A DNA stretch of 64,000 bases, taken from NCBI GenBank assembly GCA_037954665.1, contig JBBMOL010000018.1, positions 496,001 to 560,000 of the forward strand. The letters run 5' to 3'. A program made the translations under genes and the position numbers. The notes below the pieces were generated by a model. It saw only the letters and a list, made by a program, of their open reading frames with translations. It searched no databases and had not been told where the DNA came from. Of the stretch, positions 48,076 through 59,864 are shown piece after piece. This DNA comes from Laguncularia racemosa. Its lineage: Eukaryota; Streptophyta; Magnoliopsida; Myrtales; Combretaceae. Each line of letters opens with the position of its first letter. Position 1 is the first letter of the stretch.

Positions 48076-49668
48076 TGATCCACGCAAAAAGAGATATAAA
48101 ATGAACGTGAATAAATACCGGCAAGTGTACCGGATCGGATCAAGTAATATAGTGAGAGAAGAGTGTCGAACCACGAAGATTGATTAAGTAATAGACCTTT
48201 ATCAATTTCTACTATTATTTAGGCAATGATATTTGATGAGAATTGAATGAATTATACTAAATGCTTAAAAAGAGAATTGTGTTTGAAAAATGATAAATTG
48301 ATGATGGGAAATAGAATCCACCCTAATTCTACTAATCATATTGCCTTCATGTTATAATAACTCATAGCTATATGGATTTTCACAAGAAATTAACAAAACC
48401 TTAATCCTTTATTAAGTGTTAAAGTAATGTTACCTCAATTTAATTTAATAGCTCCCGCTAATTCAAATCAAATGAGGATTCTAATTCACAATCATAAATT
48501 TCCCAATTATATGATTGCCTAATATCTTTAAAATAATTTCTCCTAATCCCTTAGTGAAAAATTTAATAAAAATATTGCATGAAACACTTAGGTCAATTTC
48601 TAATAAAATTGAATAACGCTGCTTCCACATGAATTATTAAATCTTACTTAGGAATTCCTGATAAAACCTAAATTTCTCTTTCGAGTCATTTACATTTCTA
48701 TGCATTGATTTCAATTACAAAATACAATTCATAGCAGGACTTCTTATATGAAAATTCCGCATATCTACATTTCCTATAACATGAATACAATGATCATTTT
48801 AGTTTGAATTATGGCTTCATCATATTTCCCACAAGGATGATTTAGAACATTATAGTATGAATTGCATAAAAACAATTGAAATAAATAGGTGCAATGGAAT
48901 TCATATTGAACAACAAGAATAAACTAATAAATGGCATAAAAGAAAATAAAGTAATTGAACAATAGCTATAATCTTCAAGAACTTCAGCAAAATAACTTTC
49001 TTTCTTCAAACTAAAATTTGGAATAACATGAAATGTAAAGGAATTAAAGAAAACATAAAATCCTAAAGTTCGTAAGGAAATTCTAATGATTTCAAAGAAA
49101 GACAAAGGATGCTAAACAAAGAATCAAAACAAAAGGATTCTCAAACGAAAGGGGATTCTAAACAAAAGGGGATTTTAAACAAAAGGGGATTCTAAACAAA
49201 AGGGGATTCTAAACAAAAGGGGATGCTCCCAAGGTTCACACAAGGGGCCTATTTATAGATCCAAAGAGGAGGGGGATAAGGTTGATCTGATGAGGATTTG
49301 AGTCAGCAAATTAAATAAGATACGATTTTGGAGAGATTTTCGCAATGGATATTCGGGGAGTAATGAAGGTCGGCTCAAGGCCGACGGCTTTAATGCTTCT
49401 TAAGGCCGGTTTAATATAGGTCGGCTCAAAGCCGGCGGCCTTGAATGTAGGCCGGCCCAAGGCCGGCGGCCTTTATTGCAATCCTCCGCTCGCTTCTTCA
49501 ATTTTGTGAAAAACTCCTCCAATTAAATTGTAATTTACTTTTGGGTCCTCAAAACCTGTATTTTCACAATAAACACCATTAAGTATCATTTCTTTATATT
49601 TTCTTATAATATTGAAATAAATTTAATATATGTCCAAAAGAAAATATAAGTATAATGTGATATTATCA
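48076..49668 (-). mobile_element. Solo LTR (1,593 bp) of another family inside LTR B
   Basis: TGAT...ATCA ends flanked by the perfect TSD CCACC (48071-48075, 49669-49673); other LTR copies read straight through GCCACCCAAC here. A TATA box TATAAATAG on the minus strand (49249-49257) gives its orientation. Near its start it has ACCGGCAAGTGTACCGGATC, a phrase common in plant Gypsy LTRs. Inside are a 17-bp unit repeated five times (49143-49227) and GGCCGGCGGCC-type GC-rich repeats (about 49370-49475). It has no coding content; the open frame at 48842-49105 is chance. Confidence 0.9.
49143..49227. repeat. 17-bp tandem repeat, 5 copies
   Basis: Unit AAACAAAAGGGGATTCT, nearly perfect, inside the 1,593-bp solo LTR near its TATA box. 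Confidence 0.9.
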
Positions 49669-51545
49669 CCACCCAACCGTGGTTGGGAAATATTGAATTT
49701 GGACTAATTGAGCGGATTAATCCTAATTTGGACAACTAGTCAGCGAGATTTCCTCTTTTCGTTTTTTGTGAAAGAAGAAATGGAAAACCAGAGTTTCTGG
49801 ACTCAGAGGCTAACCTATTAAAACCTTAAAGTTACCACCTTATTCTCTTAAAATCTAACCCTTAGCCTAATGTCTTTTGTTGTTATTTATTTTGATTTTT
49901 TTTATTTTTGTTATTTTTTTGTTTATCGGTAAAAGACAAATTATCCTAGCTATAGGAAAGTGATTTTTTTATTCTTTTTAGGGTTGCCCCAAATAGGTGC
50001 CTACGTACCTACTATTCAGGATCAAACGAGTCATACTTCGCTTTTTATAAAAAACTTTAATGTGTTCGTTAATTATAATTATGAAATTACTTCTGATTTA
50101 CCTTTTTATCATTTTAGTATTTTTCTGAAAAAATCTAAGCCGAAGCTTAATTGTTTGATTTTTTTTGAAAAATAATAATTTTAAAAAACCAATTTTGGAT
50201 TTATTATTAAAAAACATTTTTCTAAGTGGTAAAAAATTATTTCTTTATTTTTTAACCTACCTCTAACATTATTATTTGTTTTTATCTTTTATTAATTTTT
50301 GTTAATTAATGAATAAAAAAATTTCTCTTATATTATTTTATCTACTAAAAGTCTAAATTTTATCATTTTTTCTAATATCTCTTTACCATTTTTTTTTATT
50401 ATTCTATAATTTTATAATTTTTTTTTTATTTTTTATTATTTTATTATTTTACTATTATTTACTCTAAACTAAATCCTAAAAAACTAATCTAAATTATAAT
50501 ATTTTTCTATTTTTTAATTATAAATAAAAAATAAATAAATAAATAACTAAATAAACAATTAAAAAATAAGAAAATCCGACTTACCTGGATTCGAGTCGGT
50601 TGGGTCAGATCGGGTCGAAGCGGGTCAGGTTGGGTCGAACGATCACGATACCTGGAGGTGCTCGTTGATGGCGTTCCAGCGGCCTTTCGAGGAGGTTAAG
50701 GAGTCTTTTCCTAGGTTTTTGGGGGTGGGGAACTCAACCGTGGTGGACTTCTCCAAAAACGCCTCCTGGTGGCGGTTCGAGGCTTGGTCGACGGTCGCAG
50801 CTCGAGAAACTCCGGTGAAGCTTTGATTTCTCTCTTTTTCTCACTGCTGATCCATGCTTTTGCTTGCTCCCCTTGGTTCCTATTTATAGATGCAAGAAAT
50901 CGAGCTGGATAAGCTCAGATTTCCTCCGATTGAGGCAAATTGGATTTTGGTTGAAAAACCCATCTCCGATTTGTGTAAATCCATCGATATGTTGCGATTT
51001 GATTCCAATTGTATTATGTTTATCCTATTTTAGTTAAAGATCTGTTGGATTTGTGCAAAAAATCGAATCAAAACGGCCAAAATTTGATTTTTCCCCCGCT
51101 AGCGACGATCTTGGACGAAGGAGGAAGAAGATCACGCGCCCAGCACGTACGTTCGTGTCAACCAATCAGGAGCTGACACGTGTCCCAAGAAAAAATAAAA
51201 ACAGGCAAAATGAGGAAATCCCCCCCCAGCGTGCATGAAGTCGTGGTCCGAACCAGCTAGGCTAGCCTACTTCTCAGTATTTTTTATTTTCGCAATTGCA
51301 TATATGCAATGCGATTTTTATTATTTTTGTATTGTTTTGAAATTCTAAAAATTTGTAAAAGTTATTTAACCCCTTTTCTTATTATTTCTACAATTATTTT
51401 CCAAAATTGATGTATTTTTCCTATTTATTTTATTTTTTTGAATATTTTCCTTATTTTTGCTAAATTAGAAGGAAAATTATAAAAAATGGAAAATTTTGAA
51501 AATTGATTATTATTGATCATTAGGGGCAAAAATGGGGTGTTTACA

Positions 51546-51557
51546 GCTGCCCTCTTT
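51546..51557 (-). other. Polypurine tract of element X
   Basis: The minus strand reads AAAGAGGGCAGC directly before TGTAAACACCCC, the start of its 3' LTR. Position and composition are as expected for plus-strand priming. Confidence 0.85.
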
Positions 51558-53232
51558 GTAGTAAAGTTTGAAAAACTTAACTACAAAGACAAGAAAGATG
51601 CCATTTTTTGCCTCTTGACTGAATGGATAACACCCTAATTGGCTGGTTATCTTGAACTTGGTTCTAGTAGGAAAATGCTCCATGAGCTAATAATCTCACG
51701 AATGCTTTGTGATGATTAATACTACTTAGGGAATAATCTTAAACAATCTAACAACTTGAAGTAAGATATCATCTAGAAAAGTGCTTTATGAGCTAACTAA
51801 TCGATGATAGGAAAACATCTCAGAGATTGTTTAGGAATGTGTTATTGTGAGTGGAATAACTAGTAATAGGAAGCGTCCTATAGGACTAGTGACTGTAAAG
51901 AAGAGATTGTTTAAGGAAGCACTCCTATGAGCTGGCCACCTGTCAACAGAGGCGTCTAGCTAGACTAGCGACTGTTTGGGGAGAAATGCTTTCGAAGAAT
52001 GCTCTCATGAGTTGACTAATCGATATTAGGAAGTGCCTTACAGGACTAACAACCTTTAAGGGGATAATCTAGAGAAGTGCTCATATGAGCTGACTAATCG
52101 ATAGATTATCTAGAAAAGTGCTCTTATGAGCTGACCAATCAATAAATTATCTAAAAAAGTGCTCTTATGAGCTAACTAATCGATAAATTATCTAGAAAAG
52201 TGCTCTCGTGAGCTGATTAATCAATAAATCCGAAAAGTGCTCCTACGAGCTAACTAATCGATAGATTATCTAGAAAAGTGCTCTCGTGAGTTGACTAATC
52301 AATAAATCCGAAAAGTGCTCCTACGAGCTAACTAATCGATAGATTCGACAAGTGCTCCTATGAGCTAACTAATTGATAGATTCGAAAAGTGCTCCTTTGA
52401 GCTGACTAATCGATATATTCGAAAAGTGCTCCTACGAGCTAACTAATCGATAAATTCGAAAAGTGCTCCTACGAGTTGACCTTGAGAAAGGATGTTTAGG
52501 AAAGTGCCCCATTATGGGCTGACTAACCTATGGTGGGGAGCGTCTTCTTAGACTCACGATCCTGGGGAATAATTGTCTCGAAAGGTGCCCCTATGGGCTG
52601 ACCTTGAGAGGAGATGTTTAGGAAAGTGCCCCATTGTGGGCTGACTGACCTATACTTTTGAGGACACGTCTCGAAAGTTGACCCTACGAGCTAATCCTAA
52701 GAGGATGCTTAGGAAAGTGCCCCATAGTAGGCTGACTAACCTACACTTTTGAAAATGCTTCTAACGAATGGGTTAAGCGATTTGATAAGAGATGTTTCAT
52801 GATATGTGAATGATGGTTATTTATTCTAAGATGTTTACCAATTTATCGCGGATAGCAACCAAACAAACAAACCTTCGAGCTGGTTTGCTTCTCATTTGCT
52901 TACTTTTGCTTCAAAACAGGGTCCTGATGTGCTTCCTTTCTTATGCACATGGCTCTGGTGATTATTCTATTAATGTACCAGGTTTAATGCTCAAAAGTAA
53001 GTAGAATTATGTTACAAAATTTATTGAGATTCATTATCATTTCAATGTTTATTATTCATTAGTGAAGTGATGGGTAATGTGTTTAGGAATGTTTGTTTTA
53101 ATGAAAATTGGTCGTAGTTATCGATCATTCAGAGACATTAACTTTGCTCATAAGGAAATGTAAACTAGACTCAACGAAATTTGTATTGAATATTGGCATT
53201 CATAAACATTTGCAAAATTTCAACTTCCTTGC
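51558..53232 (-). repeat. Element X 3' untranslated region with tandem-repeat array
   Basis: Between the integrase stop and the PPT. From about 51660 to 52760 the sequence is built of imperfect units around AAAAGTGCTCCTACGAGC followed by TAACTAATCGATARATT. Two unit lengths alternate: about 37 bp (with TTCGAAAAG) and about 41 bp (with ATCTAGAAAAG). They are most regular at 52040-52490 and loosen to both sides into longer units with GAAAGTGCCCCATnGTGGGCTGACT (52490-52740). Such 3' UTR arrays are known from Ogre elements and can seed satellite DNA. No coding content. Confidence 0.85.
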
Positions 53233-54545
53233 CTAAGGATAGTACATCTTAACAGCATTTGCATTAATGGGGTCTCTCAATTCTGGACCATCCATTTAAG
53301 CTAATATCAGAGCACCTCCTGACAATACTTTCTTTACAACATATGAGCCCTCATAGTTTAGGGTAAATTTCCCTCTGGAATCTTGAGCATTTAGGAAAAT
53401 TTTCTTTAATACCAAATCCCCTTCTTTGAAGCATCAAGGCCTCATTTTCTTGTTAAATGCTCGGGCTATCCTTTGTTGGTAACACTGGCCGTGACATAAT
53501 GCAGTGAGTCTTTTTTCGTCAATTAAATTCAACTGATCAAGCCTCTTCTTTACCCAGTCTGACTCATCTAGCTGTGCTTCTAATAGAATTCTGAAGGATG
53601 GTATTTTGACTTCAACTGGTAGGACTACCTCGATACCATATACCAGTGAATATGGGGTAACTCCAGTAGATGTTCGAATCGAGGTTCTATAAGCCATGAG
53701 GGCGAATGGCAGCATCCCGTGCCAATCTTTGTAATTGATTGTCATCTTTTCGATGATTCTTTTGATATTCTTATTGGCTGCTTCCACTACCCCATTCATC
53801 TGAGGTCGGTAGTGAGTCGAATTTCTATGGTTTATATGGAGTTGTTGACACAAATATGTCATCGACTTATTATTGAGATTGGTACCGTTGTCGGTGATGA
53901 TTGACTCAGGAACTCCATATCGAGCTATTATGTCCCTCTTCAAGAATCGAACTATTACCCCTTTTGTGACACTGGCATATGATGAAGCTTCTACCCACTT
54001 GGTGAAGTAATCAATGGCTACTAGTATAAATCTGTGGTCGTTGGACACTGTTGGAGTGATTGGGCCGATGATGTCGATTCCCCACATGGAGAAAGGCCAT
54101 GGCATAGACAACAAATGAAGTTCTTTAGGCGGGGCATTTATTCGGTTTGCATACACTTGACATAAGTGATAGTGCTTGACATATTTGATACAATCTGATT
54201 CTATGGTTAACCAATAGTAGCCCAATCTCATGATTTTTCGAGCCAACATGTAGCCGTTCATGTGAGGTCCACATACTCCTTCATGCACTTCTTTCATTAG
54301 TTCACATGCCTCATCTTTATCCACACATCTTAACAAGGTGGTATCAGGCGATCTTTTGTAAAGCACAGGCCCATTTAATAAAGAATGACTTGCTAACCTT
54401 CTGAGTGTTCTTTGGTCATTTTTGCTAGCCATTTCAGGGTATTTGCTCTCTTAGAGAAAAATTTTGATATCATGATACCAGGGCTTATCATCTTGTGCTT
54501 TTTCGATTACCAAACAATAGGCTGGCCGATTTTCGATTTCTATTT
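53233..54545 (-). pseudogene. Element X integrase
   Basis: The long open frame 53434-54432 holds the zinc region and the full D-D-E core: GIDIIGPI, IITDNGTN and NGVVEAANKN. One zinc-binding Cys is Tyr (KHYHLCQ versus KHCHLCQ in element Y). After a stop at 53434 the C-terminal part is still readable (FKEGDLVLKK, DSRGKFTLNYEG, GPELRDPINAN) to a stop at 53233. The frame between 54432 and 54545 is coding with one stop. No chromodomain, as usual for Tat elements. Confidence 0.9.
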
Positions 54546-55120
54546 TCAATGGTTGGACTTCGACCCCCCCCCCCCCCCCCCCCCTATTATCTGAATTATA
54601 GATGCTAGTGTAGCGAATGCTAGTGTAGCGAGTGCATCTGCAAACTGATTCTGAGTTCTCAAGATGTATGTGAAGGTGATTGCCTCAAATTCATCGATTA
54701 GCTCTGTCAAATGTTGATGGTATGGTACCAATTTGGGGTCTTTAGTTTCGTATTCCCCTCTCGTCTGTAATATGATAAGTGAAGAATCTTCATACACTTC
54801 TAATTCATAGATTTCCATGTGGCAAGCCATTTTGAGGCCGAAGATGCATGCCTCATATTCCACGATATTATTAGTATATAGAAATGTGAGCCTTGTTGCT
54901 GATGGGAATTGTGTTCCTTCCGGGGATATCAACACTACCCCGATCCCACCCCGATCCCACAACCAAATACATTGGCAACTCCGTCAAAGAACATCTTCCA
55001 CTTATGGTTCTGGTCTATCCCACAGTCTCCTACTGGTGCACTTCCCACTGTTAGTATATTTTCATCAAGGAATTGGGTTTGTGATTCTTGGGAATCTCCC
55101 TCAGCGGGGTGTTCTACCAA
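54546..55120 (-). pseudogene. Element X second (archaeal-type) RNase H
   Basis: KWKMFFDGVANVFGCGIG, then VLISPEGTQFPSATRL, TNNIVEYEACIFGLKMA, YEDSSLIILQ, GEYETKDPKL and NQFADALATLA: the four acidic residues D, E, D, D are all present. Compared with element Y it has an 11-bp tandem duplication near 54935-54957 (CCCCGATCCCA twice) that shifts the frame, a 15-bp duplication giving ATLAFATLA (about 54600-54632), and a 21-C run at 54564-54584 where Y has five C. Confidence 0.85.
54564..54584. repeat. 21-bp poly-C tract inside coding remnant
   Basis: Pure C run between the second RNase H and the integrase of element X, read as poly-Gly on the coding strand. The aligned place in element Y (about 46592) has five C. 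Confidence 0.95.
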
Positions 55121-56692
55121 TTGGTTGGCTAAAGATTGCCCTTTTTATTGAATTTTGATTTATGTATGTGATATCAAATTCTAATAAAAGCATTTGCCAT
55201 TTGGAGATTCTCCCTAACAAAACTGGCTTCTCTATCGAGTACTTCAGAGGATCGTGTCTTGTTAGCAACTCAATGTGATAATAAAGGGTGCATTGTCTCA
55301 ATCGGTGCATGACCCAAATCAGAGCACAGCAAGTTCTCTCTACTTCTGAATATCTCTATTCCCCGTCTGTGAATTTCTTGCTTAGATAATATATGGAACG
55401 CTCTCTTCCCTCTTCATCTTTCTGCCCTAACATGTACCCCATGGATTCAGGGAGTATCGTGAGATATAAGAATAAGGGTTTCCCTTGCTTTGGAACTATC
55501 AAGACTGGAGGATTTATGAGATAGTCTTTGATTGTCCTGAATGCTTCTTCACATTCATCTTCCCATTCTACTGCAGCATTCTTTTTTAGTAGTCGGAATA
55601 GCGGATGGCATTTGTCTGTAAGCTGTGAGATAAAATGAGCTATGTAATTCAATCTTCCCAGTAAACCTTTTACCTCTTTGACAGTACGTGGAAAAGGCAG
55701 TTCCAGTATGGCCTTTACTTTGTTAGGGTCAATTTTAATACCTTCCTGACTTATGACAAACCCTAGCAACTTGCCTGTCATGACCCCAAAAGTGCACTTT
55801 TTCTGGATTTAACTTGAGCTGAAACTTTCTCAATCGCTTAAACAGCTTTCTCAGAATAATTGCATGACTTTCTTCTTCTTTAGACTTGGCTAGCATATCA
55901 TCGATGTATACTTCGACTTCTCGATGCATCATATCATGAAGTATTGCAACCATGACTCTCTGATACGTTGCCCCAGCATTTTTCAAACTAAAAGGGCATG
56001 ACTTTGTAACAGAAAGTTCCCCATGTTGTGATAAAGGTCGTTTTAGTTTTATCCTCTTCAGCCATTTTTATTTGATTATATCCTAAGAAACCGTCCATAA
56101 ATGAGAAAAGATGGTTTCCTGCAGTGTTGCCTACCAGGACATCGATGTGAGGTAAGGGGAAGTTATCTTTTGGCGTAGCTTGGTTTAAATCTTGGAAGTC
56201 TACGCATACACGTACTTTTCCATTCTTTTTTAGAATGGGGACTATATTCGTTACCTATTCTGAATAGTCAGATACTTCAATGACCTCACTTCTAGTAGTT
56301 TTTTGACTTCCTCTTTAATTTTTAGTAAGATGTTAGGCCTGAATCTTCTTAATTTCTGTTTTTTAGGTTTGACATCTTCCCTTATGGGAAGTTTGTGAAC
56401 TACTATTGATTGGTCTAATCCTGGCATGTCACCATATGACCAGACGAACACATCTGCATACTCAGTTAATAGCTCAATTATCTCGCATTTTTGCTCGGCA
56501 CTTAAACTGGTCCCGATCTTAAGGCTTTTAAGTTGGTCAGTGCTTCCTAGATTTACTGTCTCCACCAGCTCATCAATTGAAATTCCACTTTGTTCATGTT
56601 TTTGCCAATTTTCTTGTATTATTTCGTGGTTAAGGACATCACCTCCAACGGCTGACCCAGTAGTGTTGAAAACGATATAAGTGTTTTCATTT
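55121..56692 (-). pseudogene. Element X reverse transcriptase and RNase H
   Basis: 56692-56251: RNENTYIVFNTT, then LKIGTSLSAEQK, DVFVWSYGDMPGLDQSIVVHKLP and EEVKKLLE, the usual RT entry of Tat elements. 56250-55990 is frameshifted but keeps the ANIVPVPKKDG-like and FSxMDGFLGYNQIKM-like blocks in other frames. 55986-55735 has NAGATYQRVMVAILHDMMH and the active site VEVYIDDMLAKS, then frame-shifts near 55798. 55781-55101 has GFVISQEGIKIDPNK, LLGRLNYIAHFI, the RNase H MGYMLGQKDEEGRERSIYYLSKK and RHDPLKYSIEKP. Several stops and frameshifts. Confidence 0.88.
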
Positions 56693-56860
56693 CTTACCTA
56701 TGCGAAATGTCCCTGACGTTCAATGATAAGGAATCTGGGTGAAGTGAAACGAGAGTACGTATATAAGCAAAAAACAAATGAATGAATTGAAATTTATTGA
56801 ATTTGAAATGAAACCACAATAAAATTTCGTTTAATAATTGTTCCCTATCCTTGAGCTTAC
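56693..56860 (-). other. Probable intron between protease and RT of element X
   Basis: Coding strand: exon end CACTAG, donor GTAAGC at 56860, then about 168 bp that are T-rich and contain stops in the reading frame, ending with ...CATAGGTAAG at 56693. Joining the flanks keeps the reading frame from the protease tail into the RT entry. Ogre retrotransposons are known to have a spliced intron between protease and RT, at the same place. Confidence 0.6.
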
Positions 56861-57876
56861 CTAGTGCTATAAATAGGATAACAAAACCAATTATTGAGAG
56901 TTGGATGCTGCTCAGACGTATGAGGGGTCGGGCTCCCATTGCTGACATCAGCTTCGCTTATCCTTGGCTCTTGAATGGTAGTTGCTTGTTTGAATGATTG
57001 TTGGAGGGGCAAAAAACACATCCGAGTATCGCTTAGCTGCTCTTTCTTTCTGCTTCTGATACCTCTGACTTGTGCCTCTTCCTGGGTTATAGGAATGTAC
57101 CCTAGTCTAAACGTCCCTTACTGTCCTTCTTTAAACTGATGGCCCTCCTTGCTGGTTACCACATTCACCTCGTTGAATATCTAGAGACTAAAGTCTTCGG
57201 AACCATCTTCCCCAATGTAGGGTATAGCGGTCTCTTTATAGATGGCGTAATCTTGCTCTCCTAGCACGGTGATGATCTGTCCATTTGCAATGAACTTGAC
57301 TTTCTGATGGAGGCTTGAGGGTATGGTTCCAGCGGTATGTATCCATGGCCTTCCTAAAAGCAGGTTAAAAGACCTTGGAATGTCAAGGACCTGGAAGGAG
57401 ATGTGGAATATCTGCGGGCCAATCTCCACTAGCAAGTTTATTTCCCCTACTATGTCTCTCTTCGACCCGTCAAAAGCCCTGACCACTATTGAGCTTGGTC
57501 TGATGTTGCTTGGATTGACTCCCAGTAGGTCGAAGGTAGCTAATGGGCACACGTTGAGAGAAGATCCATTGTCGATGAGTACTCGGGAGACGATTGTGTT
57601 GTTGCATTTTACCACTATGAATAGCGATTTTGTATGTTGGTCTTCGTCTTCTCCCAACTCTTTAGGAGAGAAAGATATTTGGTCTGTGGCGAATATCGAA
57701 TCCACCACATGGCTCAATTTGTCTATTGCGATGCCCTCTAGTACCTTGATCTGTTTGAGCACTTTGAAAAGTGCTTTCTTGTGAGGCTCAAAGGTAGTGA
57801 GGAGGCCCATAAATGATATCTGGGCTGAAACCTTGTTCAATTGTTCCATGATCTTATATTCGCTCTCCTTGACCAT
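56861..57876 (-). pseudogene. Element X aspartic protease and tail
   Basis: Open from 57876 to 57181. FIVVKCNNTIVSRVLIDNGSSLNVCP carries the protease triad (D-N-G-S here, D-[ST/N]-G in the family); it is followed by LGVNPSNIRPSSIVVRAFDGSKR, VEIGPQIFHISFQVLDI and LLLGRPWIH, typical of Tat proteases. Two stop codons (57181 and about 57115) interrupt an otherwise continuous frame to the putative splice donor at 56860. Cleaves the polyprotein in an active element. Confidence 0.85.
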
Positions 57877-57897
57877 CTTTGTAAATGCAGAGAACCC

Positions 57898-59864
57898 CTA
57901 TTCTTCCTCTTTCCCTACCTCAATGTTGGGCTCTTCGATTAAGATCTTGTATTTCGGGTCATAAATTCTCCCAGAACGGCTGATTCCATCTATAATAGGG
58001 GGTCTTTCTTGATCTAGAGTCAGATAATCAAATGGTGCTGCCTTATACCTCTCTGCGGGTATTGGAACATTGAATACATACCTCTTCTTTGGAATTTGCA
58101 CCTCAATAGATTGTCCCTCGTAGCACTTTATGACTATCGGCTTTTGGTCCGACTTAATCATGTTCACGGACTTCTCCTCCTCTTTTAGTGGATTGTCTTC
58201 TTTCTCAAACTCGGGCCCCCATCCGCTAGGCGGCCCATACTCAATTGGAGTGAAGGAGTAATTTACCAGATACTCAAATCTCCCATGCAATTCGCCTAAA
58301 GTACCGACCGTTAGGTCTCCAAATAACCATCTCTTCTTGATCTGTGATTTAGGGGTTTCCTTTAAGGTTTGGCGTGGGTGACTTTCTCGCTACACTGTTG
58401 CTTTTTGTTATTTTTGGGACTCTTTGGATGTGATCATATTGACAGCGGGTTTATGGTTGGGCAGCGGATTAGTGTTGACATTGAGTGCTGGTCTGTTAAC
58501 AAAGTCCAGCTGTACGATCACGGCGTCAATCAGATCCTAGATTTTGTTTCGAAGCCTCTAGCATCTATTTGTAGAATACCCCTCTTGGCCTATATGATAA
58601 TCACATTTGAGGTTTGAGTCGAAATTTCTAGGCTTGTACTAGTCATTCGGGATCTCAAAGCTGGTCAAATTATCTACTCACAGCCGAGCGAAGACCTGGC
58701 TGAGTGAGATTAGGATTGGAGTGAACTGTCTTAAGACTCTGGTGGCCTGGGTATGGTTTATCGAGGACTGCTGGATTGAGGCACTTGTGGTCTGGAATGT
58801 TACGCGGGTCCCAACCTTGTTTGCTTTGCCGGAGTTAACTATACTGACAGTAGACTCCTTGGCTTTGTTACCTCCTAAGGGCCTTTATGATGATGTGACC
58901 TTAGGAGGATCTATTATCCGGAGTCTGCCTGATGTGATGGCATTCTCGATTCGATACCCTGCTGCTACTACCTCTGCGAAGCTGGATGACATTTGGCCCA
59001 CCAAATGTGAGAAGTAGGTCTTATCCAAAGTGTTGACAAAGATGAATGTCAACTCCTTTTTGGAAATTGGGGTCGTTACCCTGGCAACCTGAGCTCTCCA
59101 ACGCTGAGCATACTCCTTGAAAGACTCAGTGTGTCTCTTCCAAAGACTTCCTAGGTTGATTATCGAGGGGGCAACTTCGATGTTGAATTTGTATTGGTCG
59201 TAGAATGCCCGAGCAAGTCTTTCCCAGATATTGACCTAGTTGAAGTCTAAGTGTGCATACCAGACGAGGGTAAGGCCTGTAAGGCTATCTTGGAAGGTCT
59301 GGATCATAAGGTGGTCATATTGGGCATACTTGCTCATCTTCCGTACATGCAACCTTGTATGCATCTTGGGGCATCCAATACCATCATACTATTCAAATTC
59401 CAAGGTCTTGAACTTCTCTGGGTATACTTCTTCCCTGTATACTGGTAAGCTAGTGATCCCTGCCTGTTCAAAACCATCAGGCCCCTCTATTGTCTTCATC
59501 TTATCAGCCAACTGTTGAAAAAATCTCCTTTCCATCTCCTTTTGCCTATCCTCCATTTCTCTCTTTATGTCATCAGAGGTCAGCCTTAGGTTGGCTTTCG
59601 GTTCATACTCAAAAGCCGGGTTGAGGTGGGAATTGATTTCTTCATATTCTAGAGCTGACCCTCCACTACTTTCCCCTTTCTTGCCCCTGAGTGTTCTTCT
59701 TGAGTTGGTTGGGTAGTGCGAAGGAGGCCAATACTCTCAGTCAAGAGGTGGACTTGTGCAGCCAATTACTAGACCGTTTGTTCTAGGGATACGATCTTGG
59801 GATTTGAGGCGACGTCAGCACTCCTGTTGTTGTGGTTGTCACTATTGTTGCCACCATTTGCCAT
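57898..59864 (-). pseudogene. Element X gag
   Basis: ATG at 59864 (MANGGNN), an Asn-rich start. A charged coiled region (REMEDRQKEMERRFFQQLADKM) is followed by FKTLEFE(stop)YDGIGCPKMHTR, IQTFQDSLTGLTLVWYAHL, AFYDQYKFN, RHTESFKEYAQRWR, then HLVGQMSSSFAEVV and IENAI. A knuckle-like CDYHIGQEGYSTNRC lies near 58590-58630, then the P-rich linker 58290-57898 (EYGPPSGWGPEFE). About ten in-frame stops, some at expected Trp positions (for example after EQTV near 59780). Only one stop separates it from the protease, so gag and pol were one frame. Confidence 0.85.

Larger units (their letters stand above)
47959..51545 (-). repeat. LTR B: 3' LTR of element X (interrupted)
   Basis: On plus it starts TGTTGAGTC and ends ...GGGGTGTTTACA, so on the coding strand it runs TGTAAACACCCC...CA. 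A 1,593-bp solo LTR plus a 5-bp TSD interrupt it, leaving about 1,989 bp of its own. On the minus strand: TATA box TATAAATAG at 50880-50888 and AGGTAAGT at 50579-50586. Over the 116 bp visible of LTR D (63881 onward) the two differ at about six positions, five of them transitions. Confidence 0.9.

Noticed and set aside
48842..49105. 87-codon minus-strand ORF
   Set aside because: Lies inside a solo LTR and has only low-complexity aromatic and aliphatic residues.
52040..52490. CRISPR-like array of similar 37-41 bp units
   Set aside because: Units are contiguous and vary throughout with no unique spacers; context is a plant retrotransposon 3' UTR.
57323..59518. Plus-strand ORFs at 57323-57784, 58369-58617, 58721-59017 and 59240-59518
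   Set aside because: They are antisense shadows of the minus-strand protease and gag of element X and have no domain of their own.
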